A stretch of DNA of 64,000 nt from Margaritifera margaritifera (Eukaryota; Mollusca; Bivalvia; Unionida; Margaritiferidae), in assembly GCA_029931535.1 (NCBI GenBank), contig JAQPZY010001610.1:62001-126000 (forward strand), written 5' to 3'. Below, in pieces: positions 12,990-24,153 of the stretch; the first letter of the stretch is position 1, and the number at the start of each line of letters is the position of its first letter. A model generated the notes under the pieces. It saw only the letters and a list, made by a program, of their open reading frames with translations, did no database searches and was not told the DNA's origin. The position numbers were made by a program, and so were the translations under genes.

Positions 12990-13186
12990 TTGGATGGTTG
13001 GTTGTTGTTTGAACGACACTTTCAACACATTATTGGCTATATCATGCCGAGGAAATGGAAGTGAGACGCCTTTCTTAAGGGGACAGAGAGGTAGCCGACC
13101 CCGAATGACCTGTTCGGGTATCGAAACAGGTACTGTTGGATTACGAGTCCAACGCTCTACAAACTTAGCTACCACGGCTTCCGGGT
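12990..13186 (-). mobile_element. tRNA-derived SINE in intron 3 of gene B
   Basis: On the minus strand the head looks like a tRNA. An A-box-like TAGCTAAGTTTGTAGAGC (13153-13171) is followed by an anticodon-arm-like TTGGACTCGTAATCCAA (13136-13152, anticodon position CGT, threonine-like) and a B-box-like TGTTTCGATACC (13117-13128). The body ends in GTTCAAACAACAACCAACC, a CAAC-rich tail of the kind common in mollusc SINEs. The same insertion is in gene C, so it predates the B-C duplication. The exact ends and target duplication are not clear. A lone tRNA pseudogene is the alternative, but the body and tail favour a SINE. Confidence 0.7.
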
Positions 13187-14013
13187 ATTATTGAGACAAA
13201 TCATCAATGTATTTAAGTGCATTAAACTGTTGACCAACCGTAAATTGAAAGCAGTATGTAAATTAGCCACATCACGGTACTGGAAGTTTAAATAATATTT
13301 TCTTAGCAATTTATTTTATAAAGAAACCATTGACAGTTTTGTATGTGTCTAAGTCCTCATTTTCCAAGGTTCACTTGATTTTTGTTTTTCTTTCATGATC
13401 CATATATAACTTTATATGTAAAACGATTTGATAAGCACTTCTGTCACATGTATTCCACAAGCCTATCCTTGCATACAAGAATAAAGAATGGAAATAATTG
13501 AACTCAATTATACTCCAAAACCTTTCCTCTTGGAGATATTGGTTTTGATTCGAGATTGGGTACTAGAAATATCTAGGGTGCGCTTCTCCAGATCACTATT
13601 TGGAACGATCCAAATATTTTTAGACATAAAAGAAATTGATCGGCAATAATTTTCTATGCAAAAATCTAAATTCATCGTAAATATTCTATGCAATGGTGTT
13701 GATTTTCGTTTGCAGTGTCACTCATCCCACACAACCCCAGGTAAACAAAGATGCTATATTTGTCGGAAAGAGTTTCATTTATGACATTATGCATATTAAC
13801 GTCATACAACTATTGTAGATACCGACGGGATTTTGTAATGGCGATTGTATACATGGTTTACACTTTTATTCTTTTGGGATTCTTCATATGTCCTGTGATG
13901 GCAGAGACCATATATAAGATCACTTCATACCAAAATTACTGATCACCTCTAACTTAAGATATTATTATTATTTAAGTTGTCGTTCATGTTTCTTTTCTTC
14001 TTCTTCTCGCATT

Positions 14014-14029
14014 GTTGTTGTTGTTGTTG

Positions 14030-14081
<52 letters not shown>
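14014..14081. repeat. TTG/TTA microsatellite in intron 3 of gene B
   Basis: (TTG)n passing into (TTA)n about 95 bp before exon 4. The same layout precedes exon 4' in the orphan fragments, evidence of common descent. Confidence 0.95.
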
Positions 14082-17000
14082 CTGCGCCGCAAACAATTAA
14101 ACGTATTTCTATTTTTAACAAATTCCAATCTATGGATGTTTGCATCGTAATGAAATGCTTTTCTCCTTCTTGTAAGCATCATTGCGGTACTCGGAGAACA
14201 CAACTTTGATACATATGAAGGAACTGAACAGAGAATACAGGTTGCAACCATAATAAGGGTAAGTAAAATATATGTTTGCTTGATGAAGATATTAAGTTCG
14301 AAAAATGGGGATTCAAAAGTATGTATATCAAAATATTTAGTTATGTATATCAAATGTACATAATTGCATATTTTGTCGAAATTGAATATGTAGCAATTTT
14401 AAAATATTCAAGTGTGGATTGACAGGGTAGGATAGGATAACACAGGGTAGGGTAAGACATTTTAATATGAGATGCTAAGCAGCATTACACAAAAGAACAC
14501 TAGACAGATGCAAGACTTAATATCATATGCATCACAGATGCAAGTAATCAAATAAAAGTAAGGACACAGACAAGCTTAATGTGACTAGACATTAAGAGTT
14601 ATTAAAAACTTATTATGCGTTTGCAATAAGTTGTACATGTCACAGAAAATGTAGTTTCCACCTAAGAGAAACACTGTTTGGAATAGTTCCCGGTATTCGT
14701 TTATTTATTAAAAAAAATTATTGTCCAATAAACAGCACGAGAACTACAACGTAGGTGCCGGCACGTATCCTAACGACATCGCCCTCCTGAAGCTGTCGAC
14801 GAAAGCTGTACTCAACAGCCGAGTTGCTGTCGTGGATATGGCTGCTGGCGGAGAATCTGCTACCAACTGCTACATTTCTGGATGGGGGAAATTTACATGT
14901 ATGTATATTGTGGAAGTTAATTTTCATGTCTGTAGACACGAAGGTGCGTTATTGTTTTCACTGACATTTGTTTGCCCCAAGATATACAGTTTGATACTGT
15001 TAGCATGTGCTAAACATCGTTGTAGCTACAATTAGGGTTAATTCTTTCAACAAGTTTTTGAAACTGATATATTTCAAGAGAGGTTAGCAAAAACTAGTTT
15101 AACAAAATATAAAAGAATACATATACAATATTGTGTGTATTCAGTAATATTTGTCTGGTCCTTAGTACATCAAATATAACAAATCTACATGATATTCGGC
15201 GCTGAAGTGGTCAAGACAACAATCCAGCTGTACAATTAAGAGTCACACTATGTCATTGTGAGATTTATATATCGTGGTTAAGATTTCACAAACTGAAATG
15301 TTTAATCGTATTTTCCTAATACAATTACAAAAAGAAGGAGAATGAATCATACATTATTAAAAAGAACAATTTCAGAAAATCCAATAGATTCAACTAAGAA
15401 GAAAGGATATTTTTTATTCTTAAGGTGTAACAGCTAAATAAAACCAATAAATCCACGTAAATTAAATAGTGCACACTTGAGTTTAATCATGAAGAATTCT
15501 ATTCAAGTATTGGAAGGTCGCTAAATTCTTATTGACTGCATCTTCCTACAAGATATCTACAAATTCGCCAAACTGGATTGTGACTTTGTGTGAATTCCTG
15601 TGTGTATTTGTATTTTGTTGGCTTTTGATTTTCTGACGAGTAATTATTGACTGTTATGTTCTGAAATGAAAGAAACATGCATACTCTATTGGGTTTATTC
15701 CGTCATCGGACTCGTTGAGTTCGTCTCAAAGATCTTTCCGAACAATTTTCCTTTTCATCTGACAGTAATTTTTGGCCCCTACACTAAAATAAATTAAAGC
15801 ATGCAAAAATCATTGACATAGCGAATACTTTATTGATTACAATATGACCGAATTAGAAAAAGAGTTCGCTTTGTTACATCTAATACCAGCGAAATATCAT
15901 CACTATATACTTTAATAGTGACTGCTGTGGGAACCGCGAAAAGCTCATTACCATTATATACCATACAATTATCCTACACAATTACTTCCATTGCCGCAGT
16001 GACAAGTATGAATTACAACTTGGATAATAATGTTGATTGTTGATTTGGATCTGTTATATGCATACCAATATCTGCTTTATTAAAAGAGAAAGAGAGAAGA
16101 GAAATCGTTTCCAAAGACTAAACTAGTGTTTGGTTTGTCTAGGCGATTACAATATTTTACTTTGCTCAAGCTTGCAACACTAAATTTAAATGGAGTCTTA
16201 TTTTTACCTTATTGAAACCAGAGCTATCAAGACCTTGCACGAATCTCATAAGAAATAGTTCTCAAGTGTAATATTTAAAATTATTGAATCAGTCAGATAG
16301 GCATAGTAAGAAAGAGTAACAATCCTAGGTATCTAGCAAATAGTATTACCTCTACATAAATTTATCTTGGATTAAATTCTAAAATGACAGTTACCCGTAA
16401 GAGCATATTCACGAGGTAGTATTTAATTAATATTCGACTATAATACCAACACAGGTCTGCAGTTGGGTATATTCCTCAATTTGATGACAGAAATGGACCG
16501 ACAGGAAGAAGTTGTTCAAATTTGACCAGTGTATCGTCCATGTTCTATCGTTTTCATTCGTATTTGCAAAATATACATGTACATTTATATCAATTTGAAT
16601 TAATTACTTGTAGCCACGAGCGGCTATGACCGTCATCACCAGGTCTCAGTGTCAGAGTGTGTGGGGAACGAGCAGCGTCCTTGACAGCCATGTCTGCATC
16701 CTTAGCTCGAGCTCCGATCCAGCCTCTGCTTGCAATGTATGTACTCTGAATCCCTCGTCAGTTTACAGAATTTAAAAAAAGTACTTTAATCACAATACAG
16801 TCTTGTTGGAGAAATTCAGTTTATGTTCTGTACTCGTTGTAGGTAGCACCGGTGTGTATTCTTTATGATGAACAATTTGTTGTACGCAGAGAAAAAAATC
16901 CCAATCATTAGTAAGCAAACAAACTGTCTATTATCATCTCAAATAGAATCCAGAGTTATCTCCGTTATTTTCAGACAAGAATTCTTTTCATAAACTAACT

Positions 17001-17424
17001 TTATTACATGGGCCGTAATTGATACTTGATGCGATTAATCGAATTACCTAGCTATTAATTACAGCAGTGTGAACATTTTGTTTGGTTAAGTGAAGCATGA
17101 AAGAAAGTCTATACGAATGAAGTATGGACTCTTGAATGAAATTTTTGAAAAGTGTGTTGCGACTATTTTGAATAAGTAACCGAATGATTTTGGTAATATT
17201 ATCTTCGTGTATGACAATCAATCGTTTCCATCAAAAACAGGCTACAAATCTGTAACCTTTTGCAGGGTGACAGTGGCGGCCCCCTGGTTTGCAACCCTAG
17301 TGGCAAATGGATTTTGGCAGGAGTGACGTCATGGGGTCACAGCAGCTGTCCGACCACCACCTACCCCAACGTGTACACGCGCATTTCTTCCTTCCGGGAC
17401 TGGATCTCCAGGAATATGGTTTAA

Positions 17425-19157
17425 GCAGTCACGGAAATGGAACAGCAGTGCGGAAATTTATGAATAGCGATGTTTATTTCCAAATATTTTGCTTAAACTT
17501 TTCTGGTAGTCCGGATTGAATAAATTCTTTACTTCATACCATGAATCTATTCATTGAGTTGACAGCGATTGATATACATGTACACTCCGTTAGTCTTCAA
17601 AAATATTACACCAGCTGAATGGGTGTAAAGTGTTTTAATCTGTACAAATTTTAAGTTGTATGCTGCTACACACTTTGGGACTACTTTATATGTTATAATC
17701 TTCATCTATATGACCCATTAGATTAGATTAGTTTTGTAAATACCTTTATCTTTTGATAACAACCATCATTTGTTTGTTTCTTTTTTTTTTTTTTTGTTTG
17801 TTTGTTTGGGTTTTTTTGCGTTTTTTTAAACAAAAAAGATTGGTATTGCTCCTACAAAGCCACCAATACGTTTCACGACGGTTGTTTATAGTGAATCATC
17901 TCTATCCATGAAATGTAGGGTTCTATATTCCCTTATTAGCTCTAGAAAATTGGAAGGTGTATGTTGCCTCGTCCCTATAGCGCTACTTTATCTGTCATAA
18001 TCATCATCTACATCACCCTTAGTTTCACTTATTATTATTATTATTATTTTGTTTGATTTATATCACACTTAATTTCGCTACGAAATCTGACGCATATCAT
18101 GGGGTTTTCTGAAATACAATTATAAAGAGATCATAATACAAGATAAATTATTCAATATATAATTTAAGTTAATCCTTGACATTTAACCAACACTTTTCTC
18201 AGCGTATAAGATCTATGAGAAAACACAATACAGGTAAACGATCGACACTTGGATTGAGTAGTTTCATTAATGAGCATTATTAATCACATGTTGCAATGTC
18301 TCTGAATTCCTATTTCCTTTGTCTCTTTGCAAGATATCTCCGAGCCCGCTGAATTGGGTCGCAAGCTTTAGGAATGTATATGTGCATGTGTGTATGTTAT
18401 TTAGTTTTGATTGTCCGAAGGATATTTACACACATTTGTGTTTATGGATCAAAAGAGGCATATTTGATTCAGATCATACTGCAGTAATGTTGAGTTTGTC
18501 TTGAACATTTTCCCCAACAACTTTCCTTTTGTTTCTGAATGTATTCTTTTAAAAAGAGTCCTTGCACCTGATTATAGTTATGACAAATATGCAAACATCT
18601 TATAAAACACAACTATGATTTTATTGATTAAAATGTCACTGGAATTAAAAATAATTGCTCATCTTTTTAGATCTGATACTAGCTGAGGACGCCTTAGCGC
18701 TAAAAGCCCATCTTTGTCTTTTTCATTTATACGTTCTGCTAACGTCGGAATCAAAATTAAGAAATGAAAGCGTGGAGTTTTGTGATAAGGCATCCTCAGT
18801 TAATTTGACACAAACAACATCTCATCAATAAATTTTAACAGTGGATTATATGGAAAACTCCGAAAGGCTCTATTTTATGTCATTCAATTTGTGTACACGA
18901 ATATTTATATTGCCACAAGGACCTGTCGCTTTCAGACGAATATGCATGTTAACTTTGACTATAATGTTATGTTCACTTTGATCGGAGATATTCAGTGACA
19001 ATATATGCTTTATGAACAAGAGAGAAAGAGCAGCACATTTTACAACCACTGAATGTTTGTTGCTGTTAATGACTCGAGTCTATTATTCTAAACGGCTTAT
19101 GATTGCACAGGCTTAGTTAAAACGGAGTACTATCCATACATTCTATTTATTGAAATC
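17425..19157. other. 3' flank of gene B, no further gene
   Basis: It contains the poly(A) signal, a T-rich tract near 17778-17830, an ATT run near 18030-18048, and intron-5-like sequence before the 60-bp minisatellite. It matches 2315-3884 (copy A) and 57497-59235 (copy C) throughout. No coding exon is recognised. Confidence 0.6.
17519..17524 (+). terminator. Poly(A) signal of gene B
   Basis: AATAAA 95 bp after the TAA stop. The equivalent lies 95 bp after the stop in gene C, and it is deleted with exon 7 in gene A. Confidence 0.75.
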
Positions 19158-19637
19158 AGAGCTAAGTACACTTCGCATGTATCTGATAAGAAATACTTCG
19201 CTAATCTAGATCTAATTAGAGCTAAGTACAGTTTGCATGTATCTGATAAGAAATACTTCACTAATCTAGATCTAATTAGAGCTAAGTACACTTTGCATGT
19301 ATCTGATAAGAAATACTTCACTAATCTAGATCTAATTAGAGCTAAGTACACTTTGCATGTATCTGATAAGAAATAATTCACTAATCTAGATCTAATTAGA
19401 GCTAAGTACAGTTTGCATGTATCTGATAAGAAATACTTCACTAATCTAGATCTAATTAGAGCTAAGTACAGTTTGCATGTATCTGATAAGAAATACTTCA
19501 CTAATCTAGATCTAATTAGAGCTAAGTACACTTTGCATGTATCTGATAAGAAATACTTCACTAATCTAGATCTAATTAGAGCTAAGTACACTTCGCATGT
19601 ATCTGATAAGAAATACTTCACTAATCTAGATCTAATT
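19158..19637. repeat. 60-bp minisatellite, 8 units (copy B)
   Basis: Eight 60-bp units homologous to the copy A array. Several units read CAGTTTGCATG instead of CACTTCGCATG, and this variant recurs in neighbouring units, as expected from local unequal exchange. Confidence 0.95.
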
Positions 19638-21284
19638 TTATACGGAAATTATTGAATTAGACAGATAGGTATAGTAGGAAAAAAATCCGTTCCATAACAC
19701 ATTGTCACATAAATTAACCCTCATTCTTTCTCCCTCTCCCAAACCTGTGTTGATACTGAAGGACGGTTTTGGGGGCTGATCAACATCTATTCATTAAATC
19801 GTGCAATTGATACAGACAAGTGTTTCCGCAACGCATCGGTGTATATTGTATGCACTTACCGGTATGTCTAGGTGCTCTTGAGATACGGTCGGTTGCAGGA
19901 TTCGGTCTGCGACATATACAGAATATTTCCGGATTAAATGCTATGTATGACAACTTGTACATCCACGTGAAATAACGTTACCCAACCTCCTGTGGTCATC
20001 TGAAATTATATGGCTACATACGGCTGTTCCATCAGATACAGCAACTAATCGGACACAGCAACTAATTGGATGCGACGTCCGCTCATTCACTCATTTGAAT
20101 GTTTTTGTTTGCCAAAATCCAGAAACGATCAAGTCGAGTCACATGACCAAAGTAACCGACACTTGAGTCTTATTGTGATCGCAATGAGCTGTAATTGCAC
20201 CCTATGGCAGTCGATAAAGAAAAATATGTTTCTAATTATTTATGGAGATTTGCTAACCAGCGTATAATGTTAGATGCATTAGATAGAAAGCAGCATTAAA
20301 ACTTAAGCAGAAAAAAAAAATGTGTATTGAGTGTCTCTTGGCTTTTGTTAGGATGACAAAGCAAACAGGTGTGATTCGGTTCCGGAAAGATAATTTACAC
20401 TCATAGAGATCATTTCAGTAAAATGCAACTATTGCCGGAAAAGACAAGGTAACCTGTGTTGGTTTTTGGGGTATGTTATATCTAAGTTAAGCTTAGTGCA
20501 TAACATAAGTAAGATAGTACTGGTACAGCTGAACTTATAACTAATGCACTGGATGGCATGAACTATTAAGAACACTGAAGGAATTATACAAGAAGCCTAA
20601 TTAGCGTAGTGATACTTTCTAATTTAAAACAAATCGCGTCGGGAAATAGTTGGGGAAATCTTTTGAACTCTGGAAAACACACAATGTATCTTAAACAATT
20701 AACACGATACTTGCAAACCATTACAGTTCATCTGGATACAGTCTACGGGCCCCAAACATGCATCTCTCACAATCCTAGCTTCAACCCAGTTATGTTGATC
20801 AAGAATACGAACGTTAAGATAAGTACGAAATAGTCCAGATATGCACCTCTAAAGAAATTGGACTGGAATAAAAAGTGTTTAATCCAAAAATACAGGAAAG
20901 TGATGTTAAGACTATCAGTTGTTATCACAAGTATACACCAACTGAGTTATGGATCAGTGAAGTTACGAAGAGCAGTTATCGAAATATACTCTATCGTGCA
21001 CAATTCTGACACCACCTACCTACACAATTAATTTTTTTTTTTTTTTTACATAGGTTTTCATTTATTCAAAATGGTTCATGGTTATGAACAAAAAAGTGCC
21101 TAAGAGTTCAGGAGATTTTATCTCGTTTTTGTTTTATTGACATTAGAAATGATGAAACATACATATAATACATTAAATGTTGGAGCAGTATTTCAACAAC
21201 TTTCAAAGAAGACAAAAAAGTAGGCAGTCCTAGACAATTATTTTGTGCCACAGTAACTTAAGACATAATTAACATTGTTTTTGT
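19638..21284. other. Intergenic, no gene seen
   Basis: Paralogous to 4425-6064 and 59356-61002 with scattered substitutions and small indels, including changes in the length of A and T runs. No coding or RNA feature is supported. Confidence 0.5.
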
Positions 21285-21343
21285 TGTTTCTCTTCCTCTT
21301 TTTTTTCCTCTCCTTCTTCTTCGTCTTATTCTTCTTCTTCTTC

Positions 21344-21374
<31 letters not shown>
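21285..21374. repeat. TTC/TTA microsatellite (copy B)
   Basis: A shorter version of the tract at 6065-6196: the TCC portion is largely lost, while TTC and TTA triplets remain. Confidence 0.9.
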
Positions 21375-21378
<4 letters not shown>

Positions 21379-21485
21379 TACGCTATGGACAATTAAACGT
21401 ATTTATATATTTTAATACAAATTCCAATCTATGGCTACATGATTTTGTTTGCGCAGTAATTAAATATTTTTCTCCTTTTCGTTAG

Positions 21486-22293
21486 CATCACGGCGGTACT
21501 CGGGCAACACAACTTTGATCTAAATGAAGAAACCGAACAGAAAATACCCGTTGCAACGATTATACGGGTAAATAGAATATGTGTATCCTTGATGGAAATA
21601 TTAGGTTCGACTTTGGGGGACAAGAGTATGTACACCAAGATATTTAGTTGTGTATATCAAATGTACATATTTGCATATTTTTCAAAATGGAACATTTTAG
21701 CAATTTGAAAATATTCAAGTGACAGGATATAATAGGATAACACAGGGTAGGCTAGGACATTTTAATACGATATCGTATTACACGAGTTAAATTATGAAAT
21801 AAAGTCAAATACCTAAAATCAAGAAGCCCTCTATATACGTGTTGCCATGGTCACCTATGCACGCTGGAAAGCGGCAAGACACAAAAGTACACTAGACAGA
21901 TGCAAGACTTAATATCATACGCATCACAGATGCAAACAATCAATCAAACATAAAAGTAAGGACACAGAAAAGCTTAATGTGACTAGAAATTTTGAGCTAT
22001 TAAGGACTTATTATGCGTTTGCAATAAGTTGTACATGTCACAGAAAATGTAGTTTCCACCTAAGAGAAACACTGTTTGGAATAGTACCCGCTATTCGGTT
22101 ATTTGTTAAAATTTGTTTTGGAATAAATAGCACGAGAACTACAACGTAGGTGCCGGCACGTATCCTAACGACATCGCCCTCCTGAAGCTGTCGACGAAAA
22201 CTGTACTCAACAGCCGAGTTGCTGTCGTGGACATGGCTGCTGGCGGAGAATCTGCTACTCACTGCTACATTTCTGGATGGGAGAAATTTACAT
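21486..22293 (+). pseudogene. Orphan protease exons 4' and 5' (copy B), frames open
   Basis: Exon 4' (21486-21567) has acceptor GTTAG and donor GTAAAT and reads TAVLGQHNFDLNEETEQ then VATIIR. Exon 5' (22131-22293) has acceptor AAATAG and reads [14 protein letters not shown] through CYISGWEKFT, including the catalytic-aspartate motif. Lengths (82 and 163 nt) and phases match exons 4 and 5 of the full genes exactly, so the two could still splice to each other. The exon 5' donor is TTATG rather than GTATG, the conserved SGWGK is SGWEK, and no histidine or serine exon accompanies them. It cannot encode an active protease. It is the best preserved of the three orphan fragments. Confidence 0.85.
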
Positions 22294-23216
22294 TTATGTA
22301 TATCCTTACGGTTTAAATCTTCATGACTGTATACATGAAGGTGCATTATTGGTCATTTTCATTGACACTTGTTCGACTCATGATATACATTTTGATACTA
22401 TTAGAGTTATGGCGCAAGATTAGCCGAACCCTATTATGTGCTAAACATTATCGTTGTGGCTGCAATTAGGGTTAATTCTTTGAATAAGCTTTTGAAACAA
22501 GCATATTTCTCGAGAGGCTGGCAAAAATTGATTTAACAAAATCGAATAGAATGTAAAATTGTTCATTCAGTAATATTTGTCTCTGGTCCTTAATACATAA
22601 AGTAAAACACATGTACATAATATTCGGCGCCGTAGTCGTCAAGATTACAATTCACCTGTACAATTATGAGTCGCATTATGCCATTGTGTTATTTATATAT
22701 CATGGTTACGATTTCACAAGCTGAAACGTTTAATTGCATTTCCTTAATACAATTGTAAAAAAAGGATTTTGTACTATACATTATTAAAATGGTAATTTCA
22801 GAAACTCCTTCACATTCAAGCAAGAAAAGTAGTCGTAAATTAAATAGACCACACTTGAGTTGACTAGCGGAATCATGACAAATTCGATTAAAATATTGCA
22901 AGGTCGCTAAATACTTATTTTTTGCTGAATCTTTTTATAAGATATCTACAAATCCGCCAAACTTTATTGATAGTTTGTGTGAATTCCTGTGTGTATGTGT
23001 ATTTTGTTTGTCTTTCATTTTCTCAAGAATACTCACTGACTCAGGAATGAAAGTAACATGCATACTTTGTGAGGTTTTTCCAACCACCTGCGATCGTTTC
23101 GAAGATCTTTCCGAACAACTTTCCTTTTAAGCTGACGACATAATTTTTAAAGAGTTCCTACTCTGAGATAAATAAAAAAATATGCAAAATCATTGCCGGA
23201 ATGAATATTGTATTGA
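22294..23216. other. Intron-5-like sequence holding the retrotransposon insertion site
   Basis: Matches intron 5 of the protease genes (for example 15030-15840), with many substitutions. It runs up to TATTGACTAC at the left edge of the array. The uninterrupted paralogous site reads TATTGACTACAATATGACC in gene A intron 5 (835-853). No gene is seen. Confidence 0.7.
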
Positions 23217-23220
23217 CTAC
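23217..23220 (+). repeat. Target-site duplication, left copy (CTAC)
   Basis: CTAC directly before the first LTR; the matching CTAC follows the last LTR at 47299-47302. The empty paralogous site at 841-844 has a single CTAC. Confidence 0.8.
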
Positions 23221-23431
23221 TGTTATGTATGATGTTTATATAATATTATAAATATTTTAGGAAATTATAAATGTTTCTTCACTTTAATATTTGCTTAAAT
23301 CTTAATGTTATCAGGAAAAACATGTTAAACTAGTGTCCTTGAATTAAGTTGTTTTGATCAATATGTTTTCTCAATTTGAAGGTCAAGGTTGAATTTTGTT
23401 TACAAGTAAAATTCCATTAAGATGACACATG

Positions 23432-23472
23432 TTCTAGAACATTCTGTCATGTGACCAGTCTTTATATATATA
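23432..23472 (+). promoter_or_regulatory. Heat-shock element plus TATA box in LTR1
   Basis: TTCTAGAACATTC at 23432-23444 is three alternating TTC/GAA sites at exact 5-bp spacing, the canonical heat-shock-factor site. TATATATATATA starts at 23463, 18 bp further on. CATGTGAC, an E-box/M-box-like site, lies between them. Confidence 0.7.
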
Positions 23473-23869
23473 TACCATGTTTGGTAGACAATTTTTCAGT
23501 TTTGACATTACCATCAGTCTTGTAAAGAGCTATTACAGTTGTGAAAATTCATTCCAAATTCTAAGAGAGGAATTATTTTAAATATTCATTGGATTATAAC
23601 AGTGCTCATAAACTTTTGGATTTTGGATTTTTAATTGATGATTTTGGAATTTAAGTGAACTTATTCAGAGATTTTGGAATACTTCATTTTGACATCAGCA
23701 CATCAAGATTACTAGTACATCAAGATTACTAGTACATCAGGACTTTGGAGACCATTAGCACATCATAACATTCAAGGACACAGCCGTGAATTCGGAACAT
23801 TCTATATTTAGGACTTGTGATTAGAACAATCATTCTTATTGGATTATTAGGATTTCAAAACACATTACT

Positions 23870-23976
23870 GTAAGTGACTTTTTTGATTTTTCATTTTAAT
23901 TATCTAGTAATAAATTGCTTGTTGATTTTTTACTTGATTTGTTGGTTTCACTTTCTTTCTGTTACATTTTTCTTAG
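23870..23976 (+). other. Candidate 107-nt intron within LTR1
   Basis: ACT/GTAAGT at 23870 and a pyrimidine-rich TTTTTCTTAG ending at 23976 would define a short intron that contains the LTR AATAAA. The donor is kept in LTR1, 2, 4 and 5 and is GTTAGT in LTR3 and LTR6. This is inferred from consensus only, with no transcript evidence. Confidence 0.35.
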
Positions 23977-23998
23977 ACCATAGAGTCGTAACAGAAAT

Positions 23999-24016
23999 TG
24001 GGGGCCGTTCCGGGAT
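23999..24016 (+). other. Primer-binding site, element I
   Basis: TGGGGGCCGTTCCGGGAT begins five bases after the LTR, with the TGG expected to pair with a tRNA CCA end. It resembles a tRNA-Pro primer site, with mismatches in the middle. The tRNA assignment is tentative. Confidence 0.6.
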
Positions 24017-24153
24017 TGAATTTCTTTAAAGCATATTAGATATATTAGATTTATCTTTGAAATTCATATTGATTTTGTCTCTGAATTTTTTTGTCTTTGG
24101 CAAAGATTTTTAATAGAGAAATTTGTTTTGTGTGAAACCAACAAGCATTTACA

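Larger units (their letters stand above)
10936..17424 (+). pseudogene. Chymotrypsin-like serine protease gene B, frameshifted
   Basis: Seven exons: 10936-10978, 11574-11659, 12713-12810, 14177-14258, 14736-14898, 16614-16736 and 17266-17424, all with GT-AG boundaries and compatible phases. Exon 1 gives the signal peptide [15 protein letters not shown]. Exon 2 gives the propeptide and activation site GR/IVGG. Exon 3 carries the histidine (VVTAGHC), exon 4 VLGEHNFD, exon 5 the aspartate ([10 protein letters not shown]), and exon 7 the serine (GDSGGPL) and the stop. Exon 6 has a 26-bp deletion between two GCGG repeats compared with genes A and C; the frame then hits TGA at 16682-16684, before the serine. 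That is the only disabling change I found, so the loss may be recent or polymorphic. All other exons still encode sensible sequence. Confidence 0.9.
23221..23993 (+). repeat. LTR1 (773 bp)
   Basis: Starts TGTTATG and ends CGTAACA, a TGTTA/TAACA terminal inverted repeat. It contains a heat-shock element, a TATA box, an initiator-like TCAGT at 23496-23500 and AATAAA at 23909-23914. It carries a tandem duplication of a 17-bp unit (ACTAGTACATCAAGATT) near 23711, which only LTR1 and LTR2 have. Private differences include GAATTAAGTTG and GACCAGTC. Confidence 0.95.

Noticed and set aside
13075..13186. Functional tRNA gene
   Set aside because: The A and B boxes are degenerate, the acceptor stem does not pair well, and a SINE body and tail follow.
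13716..13740. A 25-nt segment with AG and GT borders in intron 3 of gene B (53758-53782 in gene C), first taken as exon 4
   Set aside because: It would shift the frame into a stop, and the real exon 4 (VLGEHNFD...) joins exon 3 in phase and restores the normal family length.
16614..16736. Open antisense frame over exon 6 (ending [10 protein letters not shown]) that looked protease-like
   Set aside because: The sense strand gives a proper exon with splice sites, cysteines and phase; the antisense likeness is chance.
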